Assembly (NCBI RefSeq): GCF_022601875.1
Contig: NZ_JAKVIP010000005.1
Location: 1 to 64,000, forward strand
Source: Chryseobacterium sp. SSA4.19
GTDB lineage: Bacteria > Bacteroidota > Bacteroidia > Flavobacteriales > Weeksellaceae
Direction of reading: 5' to 3'
DNA: 64,000 bases
Part shown: piece after piece, positions 17,084 through 25,741 of the stretch
Layout of the letters: each line of letters opens with the position of its first letter
How positions within the stretch are numbered: position 1 is the first letter of the stretch
Translations under genes and position numbers: made by a program
The notes under the pieces: generated by a model
What the model was told of the DNA's origin: nothing
The model's database searches: none
Seen by the model: only the letters and a program-made list of their open reading frames with translations

Positions 17084-17890
17084 TTAATGTCTGGATTCCT
17101 TCGCTTCATCAGAACCTGTCGCATTTTGCAGATACTCTCTTATTTTATCTTTTGGAAACAGGTCAAGAACCTTATGCAAATCGATAATTTTATGTTCATT
17201 GATAATGCTGTCAATTGCTTTTTCGGCACCAGGCGCGTTGATCAGGCGCTCTAAAAGTCCATACGTATTCACCATCTTCTTATGCGTATTCTCTTCATCA
17301 CCGCCAAACCAGGAGCCGTTGAAATGATGACTTACATAATTCTTCGGCAGATCCTGTGAGAAATAAACGGAAGGATAAAGGGTAACTCCATGCTTAAGCT
17401 TCTGAACGGTATCGCTGTAACGGTCTGCACCATATTCTTTTTCAAGCATCTCGGAGAAAATATCCGTATTGATACGCTCCACAAAACCCTCCTGTTCATT
17501 ATAGTATGCTACAAAATCTTTTGAGAGCTGATGATTGGGTTCAGCCATCCAGAAAGCGGAATAAGGAACCCCTTTCACTTCAAAACCGCAAACCGCTTTT
17601 TCATTAAGAAACTCATCAAGGGGAAGCTTAAGCTCCATATCCGTATCCATATAAATGCCACCATGATCATGCATTACTTTTGAACGTACATAATCCGATA
17701 CAAAAGCCCATTTTTTCTGAGCGAATGCTTCTCTAACGTAATTATTATCATCAAGCGGAGCATTGCTTTCATTCCATTCTACGAGTTCAAAATCAGGATG
17801 GATCTTTTTCCATGATGCGATGCAGTGCTCTGCAAGTTCGTGTTTTGCATGGCCTCCAAACCAGCAGTAGTGTATTTTTTTCGGAATCAT
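17084..17890 (-). CDS. GT32-type glycosyltransferase (capsular polysaccharide type)
   Basis: The 268-residue enzyme begins MIPKKIHYCWFGG, the diagnostic start of bacterial GT32 sugar transferases. The DxD metal/nucleotide-sugar motif is D82-T83-D84 in HGGIYMDTDMELK, preceded by the conserved SDYVRSKVMHDHGG. It should transfer a sugar from a nucleotide donor onto a surface polysaccharide or lipid acceptor in the cytoplasm. An in-frame ATG 96 bp upstream adds an unlikely N-terminus. The gene is isolated from other polysaccharide genes, with a GH13 gene divergent 301 bp away. Confidence 0.85.
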   Translation of the reverse strand: MIPKKIHYCWFGGHAKHELAEHCIASWKKIHPDFELVEWNESNAPLDDNNYVREAFAQKKWAFVSDYVRSKVMHDHGGIYMDTDMELKLPLDEFLNEKAVCGFEVKGVPYSAFWMAEPNHQLSKDFVAYYNEQEGFVERINTDIFSEMLEKEYGADRYSDTVQKLKHGVTLYPSVYFSQDLPKNYVSHHFNGSWFGGDEENTHKKMVNTYGLLERLINAPGAEKAIDSIINEHKIIDLHKVLDLFPKDKIREYLQNATGSDEAKESRH

Positions 17891-18191
17891 ATATTTATTT
17901 TTAAATGGTTCATCATAAAGGCAGCTATCGTGCCGCTTATCTACTGTCTGCAAAAACCAAACCTTATAAGTACCGTTTGGAAACATTTTCCATTTAGTTA
18001 TTGATTATGAATTATTTATCACTATCATATAACACCGATATTTAACGAAAGGTTTCATAGTATGACGAAAACAGATGTTTACCCAATCTTAATTTCCAAT
18101 AAAAAAGCAGTCTATCCATTAATTGGTATATTTATTTCTTATCCAATCATGGCCGATTATAAAGCCTCCTTTTTTATTATTAAACTACAAT

Positions 18192-19517
18192 ATGGAAACA
18201 CCAACCGACAACCCGTACCTGCCGAAAAAATATGTTGAGCTTACCACTCCGGAATGGGTGAAAAATGCTACCATCTATGAACTCAATATCCGCCAGTTTT
18301 CAGAAGAAGGCTCTTTTAAAGCTATAGAAAAACAGCTTCCACGGCTTAAAAAAATGGGTATCGATATCATCTGGCTGATGCCGGTGCACCCTATCGGAGA
18401 AATCCACAGGAAAGGAACTTTAGGCAGTTATTATTCCGTAAAAGACTATTACAGCGTAAGTTCTGAATTCGGAACTGAGGAAGATTTCAGACATCTGGTC
18501 AGTGCAATTCATCAGCAAGATATGTACGTGATCCTGGATTGGGTAGCCAATCATACCAGCTGGGATAATGAAATGGTTATAAAACATCCTGAATGGTACA
18601 GGAAATCCAGGAAAGATACCTTCCAGTCCACACGATGGAGAGATTATGACGATATCATTGAACTGGATTACCGCCATCCGGAACTTAGGGAGTACATGAC
18701 CGAAGCCCTGAAATTCTGGATAAGTGAATATGATATTGACGGATACCGCTGCGACATTGCGAGCTTCGTCCCGATTGATTTTTGGGAAAATGCAAGAACC
18801 GAACTCGAAACCATCAGGCCCGTTTTTATGCTGGCAGAAGCTGAAGACAGGGAACTTCACCGTAAAGCATTTGATGCTACTTATAACTGGACCCTCTGGA
18901 ATATCCTGCATCAGATTGCTATGAACGAAAGAAATGTAAAAACCCTTACAGAAGCATATATTGCAGAACATGTTTCTATTTTTCCGAAAGAAGGCATTCG
19001 CCTGAATTTCATCGACAATCATGATAAAAATTCATGGGAAGGCAATCCATATAGCAATTTTGGTGATGCCCTGAAAGCGGCTACTGTTTTTACAGTAATG
19101 ATGGACGGAATGCCGCTGGTGTATAACGGCGAGGAAGCTGGACTTAACCGCTCACTGGAATTTTTTGAAAAAGACCCGATCGAATGGAAATCACATGAAA
19201 ATGAAGCGCTGTACACTACCCTTTTTGCGCTAAAACATAAAAACCAGGCTCTCTGGAACGGAAGATATGGCGGGGAAATGGTAAGGATCATGAATGACAG
19301 GATGGACCAAGTTATTTCTTTTGTAAGAGAGAAAAACGGCGACAGGGTACTTACCTTTATTAACTTCAGCAAGCAATCCCTGATTGTGCAGTTTGACACT
19401 TCTTTTGACACCGGTCTTTATACTAATCTTTTTACTGAAACTCAGAAGAATATTTCCGAAACATTAATCATGACGATGGATCCATGGGAATATGTCGTAT
19501 TGCACCATTCGAAATAA
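18192..19517 (+). CDS. GH13 alpha-amylase-family enzyme (cytoplasmic)
   Basis: The 441-residue protein has the GH13 barrel with the catalytic triad Asp188 (DGYRCDIA), Glu216 (MLAEAED) and Asp278 (FIDNHDKNS), plus ILDWVANHT as region I. There is no signal peptide, so it acts on intracellular alpha-glucans or maltodextrins; maltogenic or alpha-amylase-like specificity cannot be told from sequence. The ATG at 18192 follows TTAAACTACAAT and matches the usual start. It is divergent from the GT32 gene; no clear TAnnTTTG element is seen between them. Confidence 0.88.
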   Translation: METPTDNPYLPKKYVELTTPEWVKNATIYELNIRQFSEEGSFKAIEKQLPRLKKMGIDIIWLMPVHPIGEIHRKGTLGSYYSVKDYYSVSSEFGTEEDFRHLVSAIHQQDMYVILDWVANHTSWDNEMVIKHPEWYRKSRKDTFQSTRWRDYDDIIELDYRHPELREYMTEALKFWISEYDIDGYRCDIASFVPIDFWENARTELETIRPVFMLAEAEDRELHRKAFDATYNWTLWNILHQIAMNERNVKTLTEAYIAEHVSIFPKEGIRLNFIDNHDKNSWEGNPYSNFGDALKAATVFTVMMDGMPLVYNGEEAGLNRSLEFFEKDPIEWKSHENEALYTTLFALKHKNQALWNGRYGGEMVRIMNDRMDQVISFVREKNGDRVLTFINFSKQSLIVQFDTSFDTGLYTNLFTETQKNISETLIMTMDPWEYVVLHHSK

Positions 19518-19879
19518 TTCACTTTAAAAGATTTTAAATGCCTGATTCAATTGGATGCACCATTAATACAGATAAACCTTTTTGAACGACTCTTTTTGCC
19601 GGTTTACCGAAAACGGATCAAATTTTACCTGATTCTTCTGAACCTTTACATAAGAAAAAGAGCAATAATGCTTTAAAAAATTAAAATCCAGTCTTATGGA
19701 AAACAAAAACCGGTATTACAGAGAAAAACACAGATGAAGTTGCAGCAGAACTTGCAAAATTATATGCAGACGAACCAACGACGGATTGGGCTTTTATGAA
19801 AAACCTATGAGCGACCATAGCAACTCGTGACTGGTCACTCATAAAGAGTTGAAATTAAATTTAATATTAAAATAAAAAA
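19518..19879 (+). other. Gene-poor gap with a possible coding relic
   Basis: No intact gene is seen. Between 19685 and 19810 one frame stays open and reads like protein (TEKNTDEVAAELAKLYADEP near its middle, ending WAFMKNL), but it has no start codon and I do not recognise it. An imperfect hairpin GAGCGACCA / TGGTCACTC lies at 19809-19840 without a T-run. Confidence 0.3.
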
Positions 19880-20848
19880 ATGAAAGCAATAGTCATCACA
19901 AAATATGGAGGACCAGACGTTTTAGAATTAAAAGAATACCCAACGCCCGAAATCTCAGGAGACGAAGTATTGATAGAAGTAAAAGCAGCGGGACTTAACC
20001 GTTTGGATGTTTTTCAGCGTGAGGGAAATTATCCTGCTCCACCCGGAGTTCCTGCCGATATATTAGGTTTGGAAGTCGCCGGAACGGTTGTCAAATGCGG
20101 GCCTGATGTTACTGATTTTGAAATTGGCGATAAAGTCTGTGCACTTCTTGCTGGTGGAGGTTATGCAGAATATGTAAGCGTTCGTGAAGGTCAATGCCTT
20201 CCGATTCCTGATGGATTGAGTTTGGCGGAAGCGGCCAGTTTACCTGAAACCGTATTTACAGTTTGGTCTAATATTTTTCAGAGAGGAAGTCTTCAACCCG
20301 GAGAAACACTTTTACTTCACGGCGGAAACAGCGGCATCGGTATCACCGGAATTCAAATCGCCCATGCTTTAGGTTCGAAAGTAATTGTCACCGTAGGCTC
20401 CGATGAAAAAGGTAAAACCTGTCTTGATTTGGGTGCGGATTTATACATCAATTATAAAACTCAGAATTTTGAAGACGAATTGCAAAACAAAGGTGTGGAT
20501 GTAATTTTGGATATGATCGGAGGCGAATACTTAGCCAAAAATATCAATATCCTAAAACCTGATGGAAGACTTGTTCACATTAATGCAGTAGACGGAAGCC
20601 AGACCAATCTCGATATCCGGAAAGTGATGACAAAACGTTTAACGATTACTGGAAGTACACTCCGAAGCAGAGAATACGAATTCAAAAAACAACTGGCAAA
20701 AGAAGTTCAAAAAAATGTTTGGCCGTTGATAGAATCGAAACAATTCAAACCTGTGATATTTCAGACTTTTCCTTTCTCAGAAGCTTCCGAAGCACACAGA
20801 TTACTGGAAAACGGTATACATATCGGTAAAATTATTTTGGTAAGATAA
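19880..20848 (+). CDS. Zinc-independent quinone oxidoreductase (MDR/PIG3-like)
   Basis: The 322-residue enzyme belongs to the medium-chain dehydrogenase superfamily, quinone oxidoreductase/TP53I3 branch. It begins MKAIVITKYGGPDVLELKE, has NRLDVFQREGNYPAPPG and the NADPH-binding loop HGGNSGIGITGIQIAHALG (about residues 148-166). The structural and catalytic zinc ligands are absent. It probably reduces quinones or enones with NADPH. The decayed bicupin gene follows, in the same direction 147 bp on. Confidence 0.9.
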   Translation: MKAIVITKYGGPDVLELKEYPTPEISGDEVLIEVKAAGLNRLDVFQREGNYPAPPGVPADILGLEVAGTVVKCGPDVTDFEIGDKVCALLAGGGYAEYVSVREGQCLPIPDGLSLAEAASLPETVFTVWSNIFQRGSLQPGETLLLHGGNSGIGITGIQIAHALGSKVIVTVGSDEKGKTCLDLGADLYINYKTQNFEDELQNKGVDVILDMIGGEYLAKNINILKPDGRLVHINAVDGSQTNLDIRKVMTKRLTITGSTLRSREYEFKKQLAKEVQKNVWPLIESKQFKPVIFQTFPFSEASEAHRLLENGIHIGKIILVR

Positions 20849-20995
20849 ATTGATCCTCACATTCTTCTACTCATTTATAAATTTAACGACTTATTTTGCC
20901 CATTTACCGAAAGCGATTTCAAATGTTGATAATTCTTGGGTAACTTTACAATAGAATTAAGCACAATAAATAACTCATTAACAAAAAATATTATA

Positions 20996-22040
20996 ATGAA
21001 TACTGAAAACCTAAGCTTTAAATACGAATTAGAACAAAAAGAACCCCGTACCAATGATGGTGGAACTACCAGAGGTGCATCCGTAAAAGATTTTCCTGCC
21101 TCTATAGGAATTGCCGGAGTATCTATGAGACTGCAGCCGGGAAGTATGAGAGAATTACACTGGCACGCCAATGCCGCAGAATGGGCATACGTGATTTCCG
21201 GAACAGTGCGTACTACGATTATTCATCCTGACGGACGCAGCTATACAGATAATTTTGAACCGGGTGATGTCTGGTATTTCCCAAAAGGTTACGGCCATTC
21301 AATTCAGGCAACCGGAACGGAAGAATGTCATTTTATTTTGATTTTCGACTATGGCAATTTTTCGGAAGACCATACCTTCAGCGTTACCGATTTTGTATCA
21401 AGTGTGCCTCCCGAAATCGCGGCTCAGAACTTAGGTTTAACACTGGAAGAAGTTGCGGCATTGCCTCAGAAAGAAGCCTATTTTGCAAAAGGAGTAGTCC
21501 CGGATGAAATGTCATTTGTGGCAACAGCAAGACCTGAAGAATCTGATATTTAACTTACAAGTTTCAATCGTTATCCATTGCGCGCAACAGCCAAGAATCG
21601 TTCCGGGCGGTGGTTTGCAGAGATTGGTAACCAGCAAAGAATTCCCGATAAGCAGTACGATGTCCGGTTCTATTTTGGAATTGCAGCCTGGCGCTTTAAG
21701 GGAAATGCACTGGCACCCGAATGCTGATGAATGGCAGTACTTCATTTCCGGACAGGCAGAAATGTCGGTTTTCTTAGCAGAATCCACAATCGTTACAGAA
21801 CAGTTCAAGGCCGGAGACGTAGGATATGTCCCGATGGGAGCTGGGCATTATATTAAAAATACAGGTAATACGGTTTGTAAGATTTTGATCGGTTTTAACA
21901 GCGGTCATTACGAATCCATTGATTTAAGCCAATGGTTAGCTGGAAATCCTAAAGATGTTGTTGTCACCAATTTTGGTTTGAAGGAAGGTTAAATTGAAAA
22001 ATTTCCGGCGGAAAAAGTATTTATTCAGCCTGCAAAATAA
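20996..22040 (+). pseudogene. Oxalate-decarboxylase-like bicupin, inactivated
   Basis: Two cupin halves align head-to-tail as in the OxdC bicupin family. Half one (20996-21550) has the metal motif LHWHANAAEWAYVISG; half two has MHWHPNADEWQYFISG. Three lesions break it. An in-frame TAA at 21551-21553 is followed in the same frame by LTSFNRYPLRA. A frameshift near 21578-21586 moves to the frame encoding QQPRIVPGGGLQRL. A second TAA at 21990-21992 is followed, still in frame, by IEKFPAEKVFIQPAK and the original stop at 22038-22040. The halves could in principle be expressed as separate single cupins, but the lesion pattern favours decay. Sequencing error is unlikely to give all three. Confidence 0.85.
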
Positions 22041-22042
22041 AA

Positions 22043-22411
22043 TGTTGCGGATGGAAACCAATCACCTTTATTACTTCGCCACATCAGAATTCAAGAGAAA
22101 TCAGTGATATTCTTAGCTTTCATTGCAGGATTGTTAAAGAGGAAAATATTGTTTCCTGTATGATTAGAAATACCAATTCACTTGGCGCAGCAATTTCAAC
22201 AGAAAAACCGGGAATTGCTGCCAAATAACCACAGTCATCATCAGCTTTCTCGAAGGAATTTATGTACGAAACTTGTTTCTCACTGTCAAAGAGAAATAAG
22301 AACCTGATATTGATCTTTTATTTAGTTTCCGGAATTCTGGTTTTCTATTTAATTATTGTTTATTTTTATATTATTAATAATTTATCATCCATTCAGACAG
22401 AAGCAAGGTAA
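22043..22411 (+). other. Unassigned decaying tract
   Basis: The frame 22043-22228 is open for about 61 codons (contains EISDILSFHCRIVKEENIVS) without a start codon, and I do not recognise it. A 49-codon ORF at 22262-22411 encodes a short protein with one strongly hydrophobic segment (NLILIFYLVSGILVFYLIIV). Given the pseudogene before it and the hydrolase relic after it, both are probably remnants. Confidence 0.3.
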
Positions 22412-22441
22412 TGCTGACTTTAACAAAACATAAAGAAAAAA

Positions 22442-22560
22442 GGAATACATGCAGGTGTGAAATCTGCCAAACTGCTTAATAATGGTAAGCTGATTGCCTA
22501 TTCGGGTTTTCCTCAGGGAATTTCATTAACAATGATATTTTAGAATTCATTAATTCTTAA
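22442..22560 (+). pseudogene. C-terminal relic of an alpha/beta-hydrolase
   Basis: The frame reads AGVKSAKLLNNGKLIAYSGF followed by PQGISLT; after a frame change it continues NNDILEFINS and stop. This matches the C-terminus of the intact hydrolase at 43558-44379 (AALKSIKLLKNGKLITYPGF, then PHGM ... NKDLLEFITE). The catalytic His of the PHG motif is Gln, a few residues are deleted, and the N-terminal 85 percent is missing. Confidence 0.75.
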
Positions 22561-22609
22561 GAGAATATAGTTTCTAATATTGAAAAAACGTTACTTAAAT
22601 GATAAGCAA

Positions 22610-22652
22610 ACAAAATACCCTATACTTTTTCGGATGCAGGGTATTTTGTATT
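22610..22652. terminator. Bidirectional terminator before the XseA-like gene end
   Basis: A perfect 12-bp stem ACAAAATACCCT / AGGGTATTTTGT (22610-22621, 22638-22649) has a 16-nt loop, with A/T tracts on both sides. It lies 35 nt after the stop of the minus-strand gene at 22687-24120. Confidence 0.8.
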
Positions 22653-22686
22653 TATATTCTCTGAAAGGAATTGATTTCTATTGAAT

Positions 22687-24120
22687 TTATAAGATTCTTG
22701 CTATGATATAACCTATGATTAAGGCAATAACAGCTGCTATAATGACCTTGGTGTAATCTGTTTTCTGTTCCCTAAGTCTTTTGTCCAAATGAGCGTTTTC
22801 CAGTTTTGAAGCCTCCAGCCCCGCCTGTAATGCAGCAGTTTTTTCATTAACAGCAGACTGGATATTTTTCTCATATAAAGAAGCAATTTCTTTTTTATGA
22901 ATTTCCATTTCTTCCTGACGCTGTTTCTGCTGTGCGGAGAAACTGGTGTTAATTTCCTGAATCTGCTTTGCCGCATTTTCCTGCAGCTTCTGGAACTCTT
23001 CATTTTTCTTAGTCAGCTGCTCCGTTAAGGTATTCACCTGTTTTCCATAGGTTTCGGTGATTTCTTTTTTGAGTTTTTCAACCTCTTCATTACGGACTTT
23101 CAGCTGTTCACTGAAAGCTTTAGACTGTTGTTCTACATGTTCTTTAAAGGTTTTCTGGGCTTCTATAAATTCATCATTTTTCTTTTTCAGCTGACCGGTT
23201 AAAGTACTTACCTGCTCAACAAACTGTTTGGAAACATCCTTCTTGACCTCTTCGATCAGCAAAGCCCTTGAATTGGATTTTTCTTCAGTGAGCTTATTGA
23301 GAATTGCATGCAGGCCGGAACCGTAATCATGCGGAAGATGAAATCTTTTGTCAGCCAGCTTATCTAACAGCGTTTCATCCGCCGTGTGTCCCAGTGCCGT
23401 TATGGTGATCGCAGGAATGCTGATCAATTTTTCCGCAAGCAGTAAATTATTAAATACTTCAAAACTCTGCTTGTCTCCGCCTCCGCGAACCAATGCAATC
23501 ACATCATAACCTTTAGCTGAAATGGTATCCAGCAAATCTGAGATGGATGTGGCCGAAGTTATATTGCAGGTATAATCATCAATGTCAAAATCTTTTGATG
23601 AAATATCCAGTCCTTCATAGAAATCTTTTTGTACGATAGCATTATGTCCGTAAATATTGGCAATTCTTGCTTTTTCAGATCGTAGTATTTTATCCCGGAT
23701 AAAAGTTTCAATGTCCTGCGAACCTTTTTCCAGTTTCTTCTGGATAAGATCATAACGTTTGAAATCATCCTCAAAAACCGACTTCTCTTCCTGTGAAATC
23801 AGCTCATCAACCACAAAAATCAGCTCGATGCTGGAGTTTTTCACTCTTTTCTCTATAAATCCCCGAAGCGTATATATTTCATTATTAGTAATCTTGCTTC
23901 TCAAAAGTCCCGGCATTTTAACCCCGATAGAAGTATTGTCACTCTCGGAATAGAGAAAATCATAGTAATAATTCACATACGCTTTCCCTCCGCCATAGGA
24001 ATATCTGCCTTTTAAGTAAATCAGATTTACGGTAGCATTAAGCTTCAAAGCATTGTTAAAAAGGCCTATGATAGATGCCGGAGAATAAATCGGGTATGTA
24101 ATTTCGTTGCCCTGCTGCAT
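22687..24120 (-). CDS. Membrane-anchored XseA-like protein (exonuclease VII large-subunit homologue)
   Basis: The 477-residue protein resembles exonuclease VII large subunit. Residues about 10-110 look like the OB-type N-terminal domain. The core has VRGGGDKQSFEVFNN (residues 211-225) and LGHTADETLLDKLADKRFHLP (243-263), counterparts of the XseA RGGGS.EDL..F and GHE.D.T..D..AD motifs. Residues about 275-450 are a long coiled coil, and the last 20 residues are a single membrane helix (VIIAAVIALIIGYIIARIL). Ordinary XseA is soluble and pairs with XseB; no xseB is nearby. Nuclease activity is inferred, not shown. The gene stands alone. Confidence 0.7.
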   Translation of the reverse strand: MQQGNEITYPIYSPASIIGLFNNALKLNATVNLIYLKGRYSYGGGKAYVNYYYDFLYSESDNTSIGVKMPGLLRSKITNNEIYTLRGFIEKRVKNSSIELIFVVDELISQEEKSVFEDDFKRYDLIQKKLEKGSQDIETFIRDKILRSEKARIANIYGHNAIVQKDFYEGLDISSKDFDIDDYTCNITSATSISDLLDTISAKGYDVIALVRGGGDKQSFEVFNNLLLAEKLISIPAITITALGHTADETLLDKLADKRFHLPHDYGSGLHAILNKLTEEKSNSRALLIEEVKKDVSKQFVEQVSTLTGQLKKKNDEFIEAQKTFKEHVEQQSKAFSEQLKVRNEEVEKLKKEITETYGKQVNTLTEQLTKKNEEFQKLQENAAKQIQEINTSFSAQQKQRQEEMEIHKKEIASLYEKNIQSAVNEKTAALQAGLEASKLENAHLDKRLREQKTDYTKVIIAAVIALIIGYIIARIL

Positions 24121-24265
24121 GTGGAATATAAAATAAATGAATTGTAAACTCAGGTAAAGACAGCATAGTAATTAACTGAGGCCTTCAAATGAGAGATCTT
24201 CATGAAATAGTTTAATAAGTAAAATAATAAATACCGTTAAATATACAGTGGTACACTTAAGTATC

Positions 24266-24616
24266 CTATCCGATAATTTCTTTGCGATGCTGTATCCCCC
24301 ATTCCGTCAGGTTGTTAATAATAGTCTTCAAAGTTTTGCCATGCTCCGTCAGTTCATACTGCACCGTAACAGGATGTGTATCCAATACCGTCCGCCTAAC
24401 CAGTTTATTAATTTCCAGTTCTTTTAGCTCTTTACTCAGCATTTTGTTTGAGATTCCCGTGACATCATTCAGAATGTCGGAAAATCTTCTTTTATTGTAA
24501 TGGCAGATGGATGAAATGATATAGATTTTCCATTTTCCGCTTAATACGTCCATGGCATCGTGGATAGCCATCATCTCCTTTTTCCGGTCTGTATAAAATT
24601 CTGTTTTGCACGCCAT
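24266..24616 (-). CDS. HxlR-family transcriptional regulator
   Basis: The 116-residue winged-helix protein has the HxlR signature: an N-terminal region with AMDVLSGKWKIYIISSICH, then RRFSDILNDVTGISNKMLSKEL and the wing RTVLDTHPVTVQYELTEHG. There is a Cys at residue 3 in the MACKTEFY start; HxlR proteins of the YodB/QorR/HypR type use such an N-terminal Cys to sense quinones or hypochlorite. It is divergent from an SDR gene, a common arrangement for redox-sensing HxlR regulators. Five GTTAC repeats occupy the shared upstream region. Confidence 0.9.
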   Translation of the reverse strand: MACKTEFYTDRKKEMMAIHDAMDVLSGKWKIYIISSICHYNKRRFSDILNDVTGISNKMLSKELKELEINKLVRRTVLDTHPVTVQYELTEHGKTLKTIINNLTEWGIQHRKEIIG

Positions 24617-24618
24617 AG

Positions 24619-24694
24619 GTTACTTCGTTACCTCAATGTTACTGTTACTTTTCGATACAAAGTTACTTAAATACATTGGTAAAATATACCTTTG
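24619..24694. promoter_or_regulatory. hxlR-SDR divergent control region with five GTTAC repeats
   Basis: GTTAC occurs at 24619, 24627, 24638, 24644 and 24662, all in the same orientation. CAAAGTTA at 24658-24665 reads TAACTTTG on the minus strand (-7 for hxlR), and TACCTTTG at 24687-24694 is the -7 for the SDR gene. The repeats between the hxlR start and its -7 element suggest an autoregulatory operator. Confidence 0.55.
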
Positions 24695-24726
24695 TCTCAT
24701 TATTATTAATTATTAAATTATAATCA

Positions 24727-25482
24727 ATGGACAAACTAAAAAATAAGGTGGCTATTATTACCGGAGCATCAAAAGGGATAGGCGCATCGATTGCCCGATA
24801 TTTCGCAGCAGAAGGCGCGAAAGTAATAGTTAATTATGCATCAAGCAAAGAGGATGCTGATAAAGTAGTACAATCCATTACCGAAAACGACGGCACAGCC
24901 GTTCCTGTACAGGGTGACGTATCAAAAGAGTCTGATGTAGCAAGGATTTTAGAAGAAACAAAAAAAGCATTCGGTTCTCTGGATATTTTGGTGAACAATG
25001 CAGGTATTTACCAGTATGCACCTATAGAGCAGGTATCAACCGAGTCTTTCCATCAGCAGTTCAACATCAATGTCCTGGGTTCTTTGCTGATGATTCAGGC
25101 CTCTCTGCAGCTGTTTGGGGATAAAGGCGGCAACATTATAAATATCAGTTCGGGAGTCAGCAAAACACCGCTTCCTACAGGTTCCGTATATTCTGCTACC
25201 AAAGCAGCTCTGGATGCCATTACGGTTTCATTGTCTAAGGAATTCAGCGGAAGAAATATCCGGATCAATTCTATTCTACCGGGAGGCGTAGAAACGGAAG
25301 GTTCACGCAGTGCTGGCTTTATCGGTACTGAGGCGGAAAAAAATCTGATTGCCCATACACCGCTTGGACGCATCGGTCAGCCGGAAGATATTGCAAAAGC
25401 TGTCGTTTTTATAGCTTCTGATGATGCAGCCTGGATCACCGGAGAAATGATTTCCGTTTCGGGTGGAATTTACGGGCTTTAA
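24727..25482 (+). CDS. SDR-family oxidoreductase
   Basis: The 251-residue Rossmann-fold enzyme has the NAD(P)-binding TGASKGIG (about residues 14-21), NNAG, the catalytic Ser in NISSGVS, the Tyr-x3-Lys pair in YSATKAAL and the C-terminal SDDAAWITGEMISVSGG typical of FabG-like classical SDRs. It probably reduces a carbonyl with NADPH. Its divergent HxlR neighbour suggests induction by electrophiles or quinones. Confidence 0.92.
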   Translation: MDKLKNKVAIITGASKGIGASIARYFAAEGAKVIVNYASSKEDADKVVQSITENDGTAVPVQGDVSKESDVARILEETKKAFGSLDILVNNAGIYQYAPIEQVSTESFHQQFNINVLGSLLMIQASLQLFGDKGGNIINISSGVSKTPLPTGSVYSATKAALDAITVSLSKEFSGRNIRINSILPGGVETEGSRSAGFIGTEAEKNLIAHTPLGRIGQPEDIAKAVVFIASDDAAWITGEMISVSGGIYGL

Positions 25483-25557
25483 CAAAAATTAATTAATTTT
25501 TTATCTTAATACACTACAGAATTAAATTCCCGTCATAAAATAATAACGGGTTATCAT

Positions 25558-25597
25558 GGAAATCCCCGGATGTTGGCTTATACCCGGAGATTTATTT
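25558..25597 (+). terminator. Terminator-like hairpin after the SDR gene
   Basis: AAATCCCCGG (25560-25569) pairs with CCGGAGATTT (25584-25593) with one mismatch and a 14-nt loop, followed by ATTTG. It lies 77 nt after the SDR stop. Confidence 0.5.
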
Positions 25598-25741
25598 GTC
25601 TGCATATAATTCAGAATACCTTATCCATTTCTACCGCATATCTTCTTGAAACAGATACACAAACTCTAAGATCACATTAAAGTATATTCCGGATGGTTAT
25701 GAATCCGATCAAAAAAGGCAAGCTCTATAAAAGAAAGCTTA

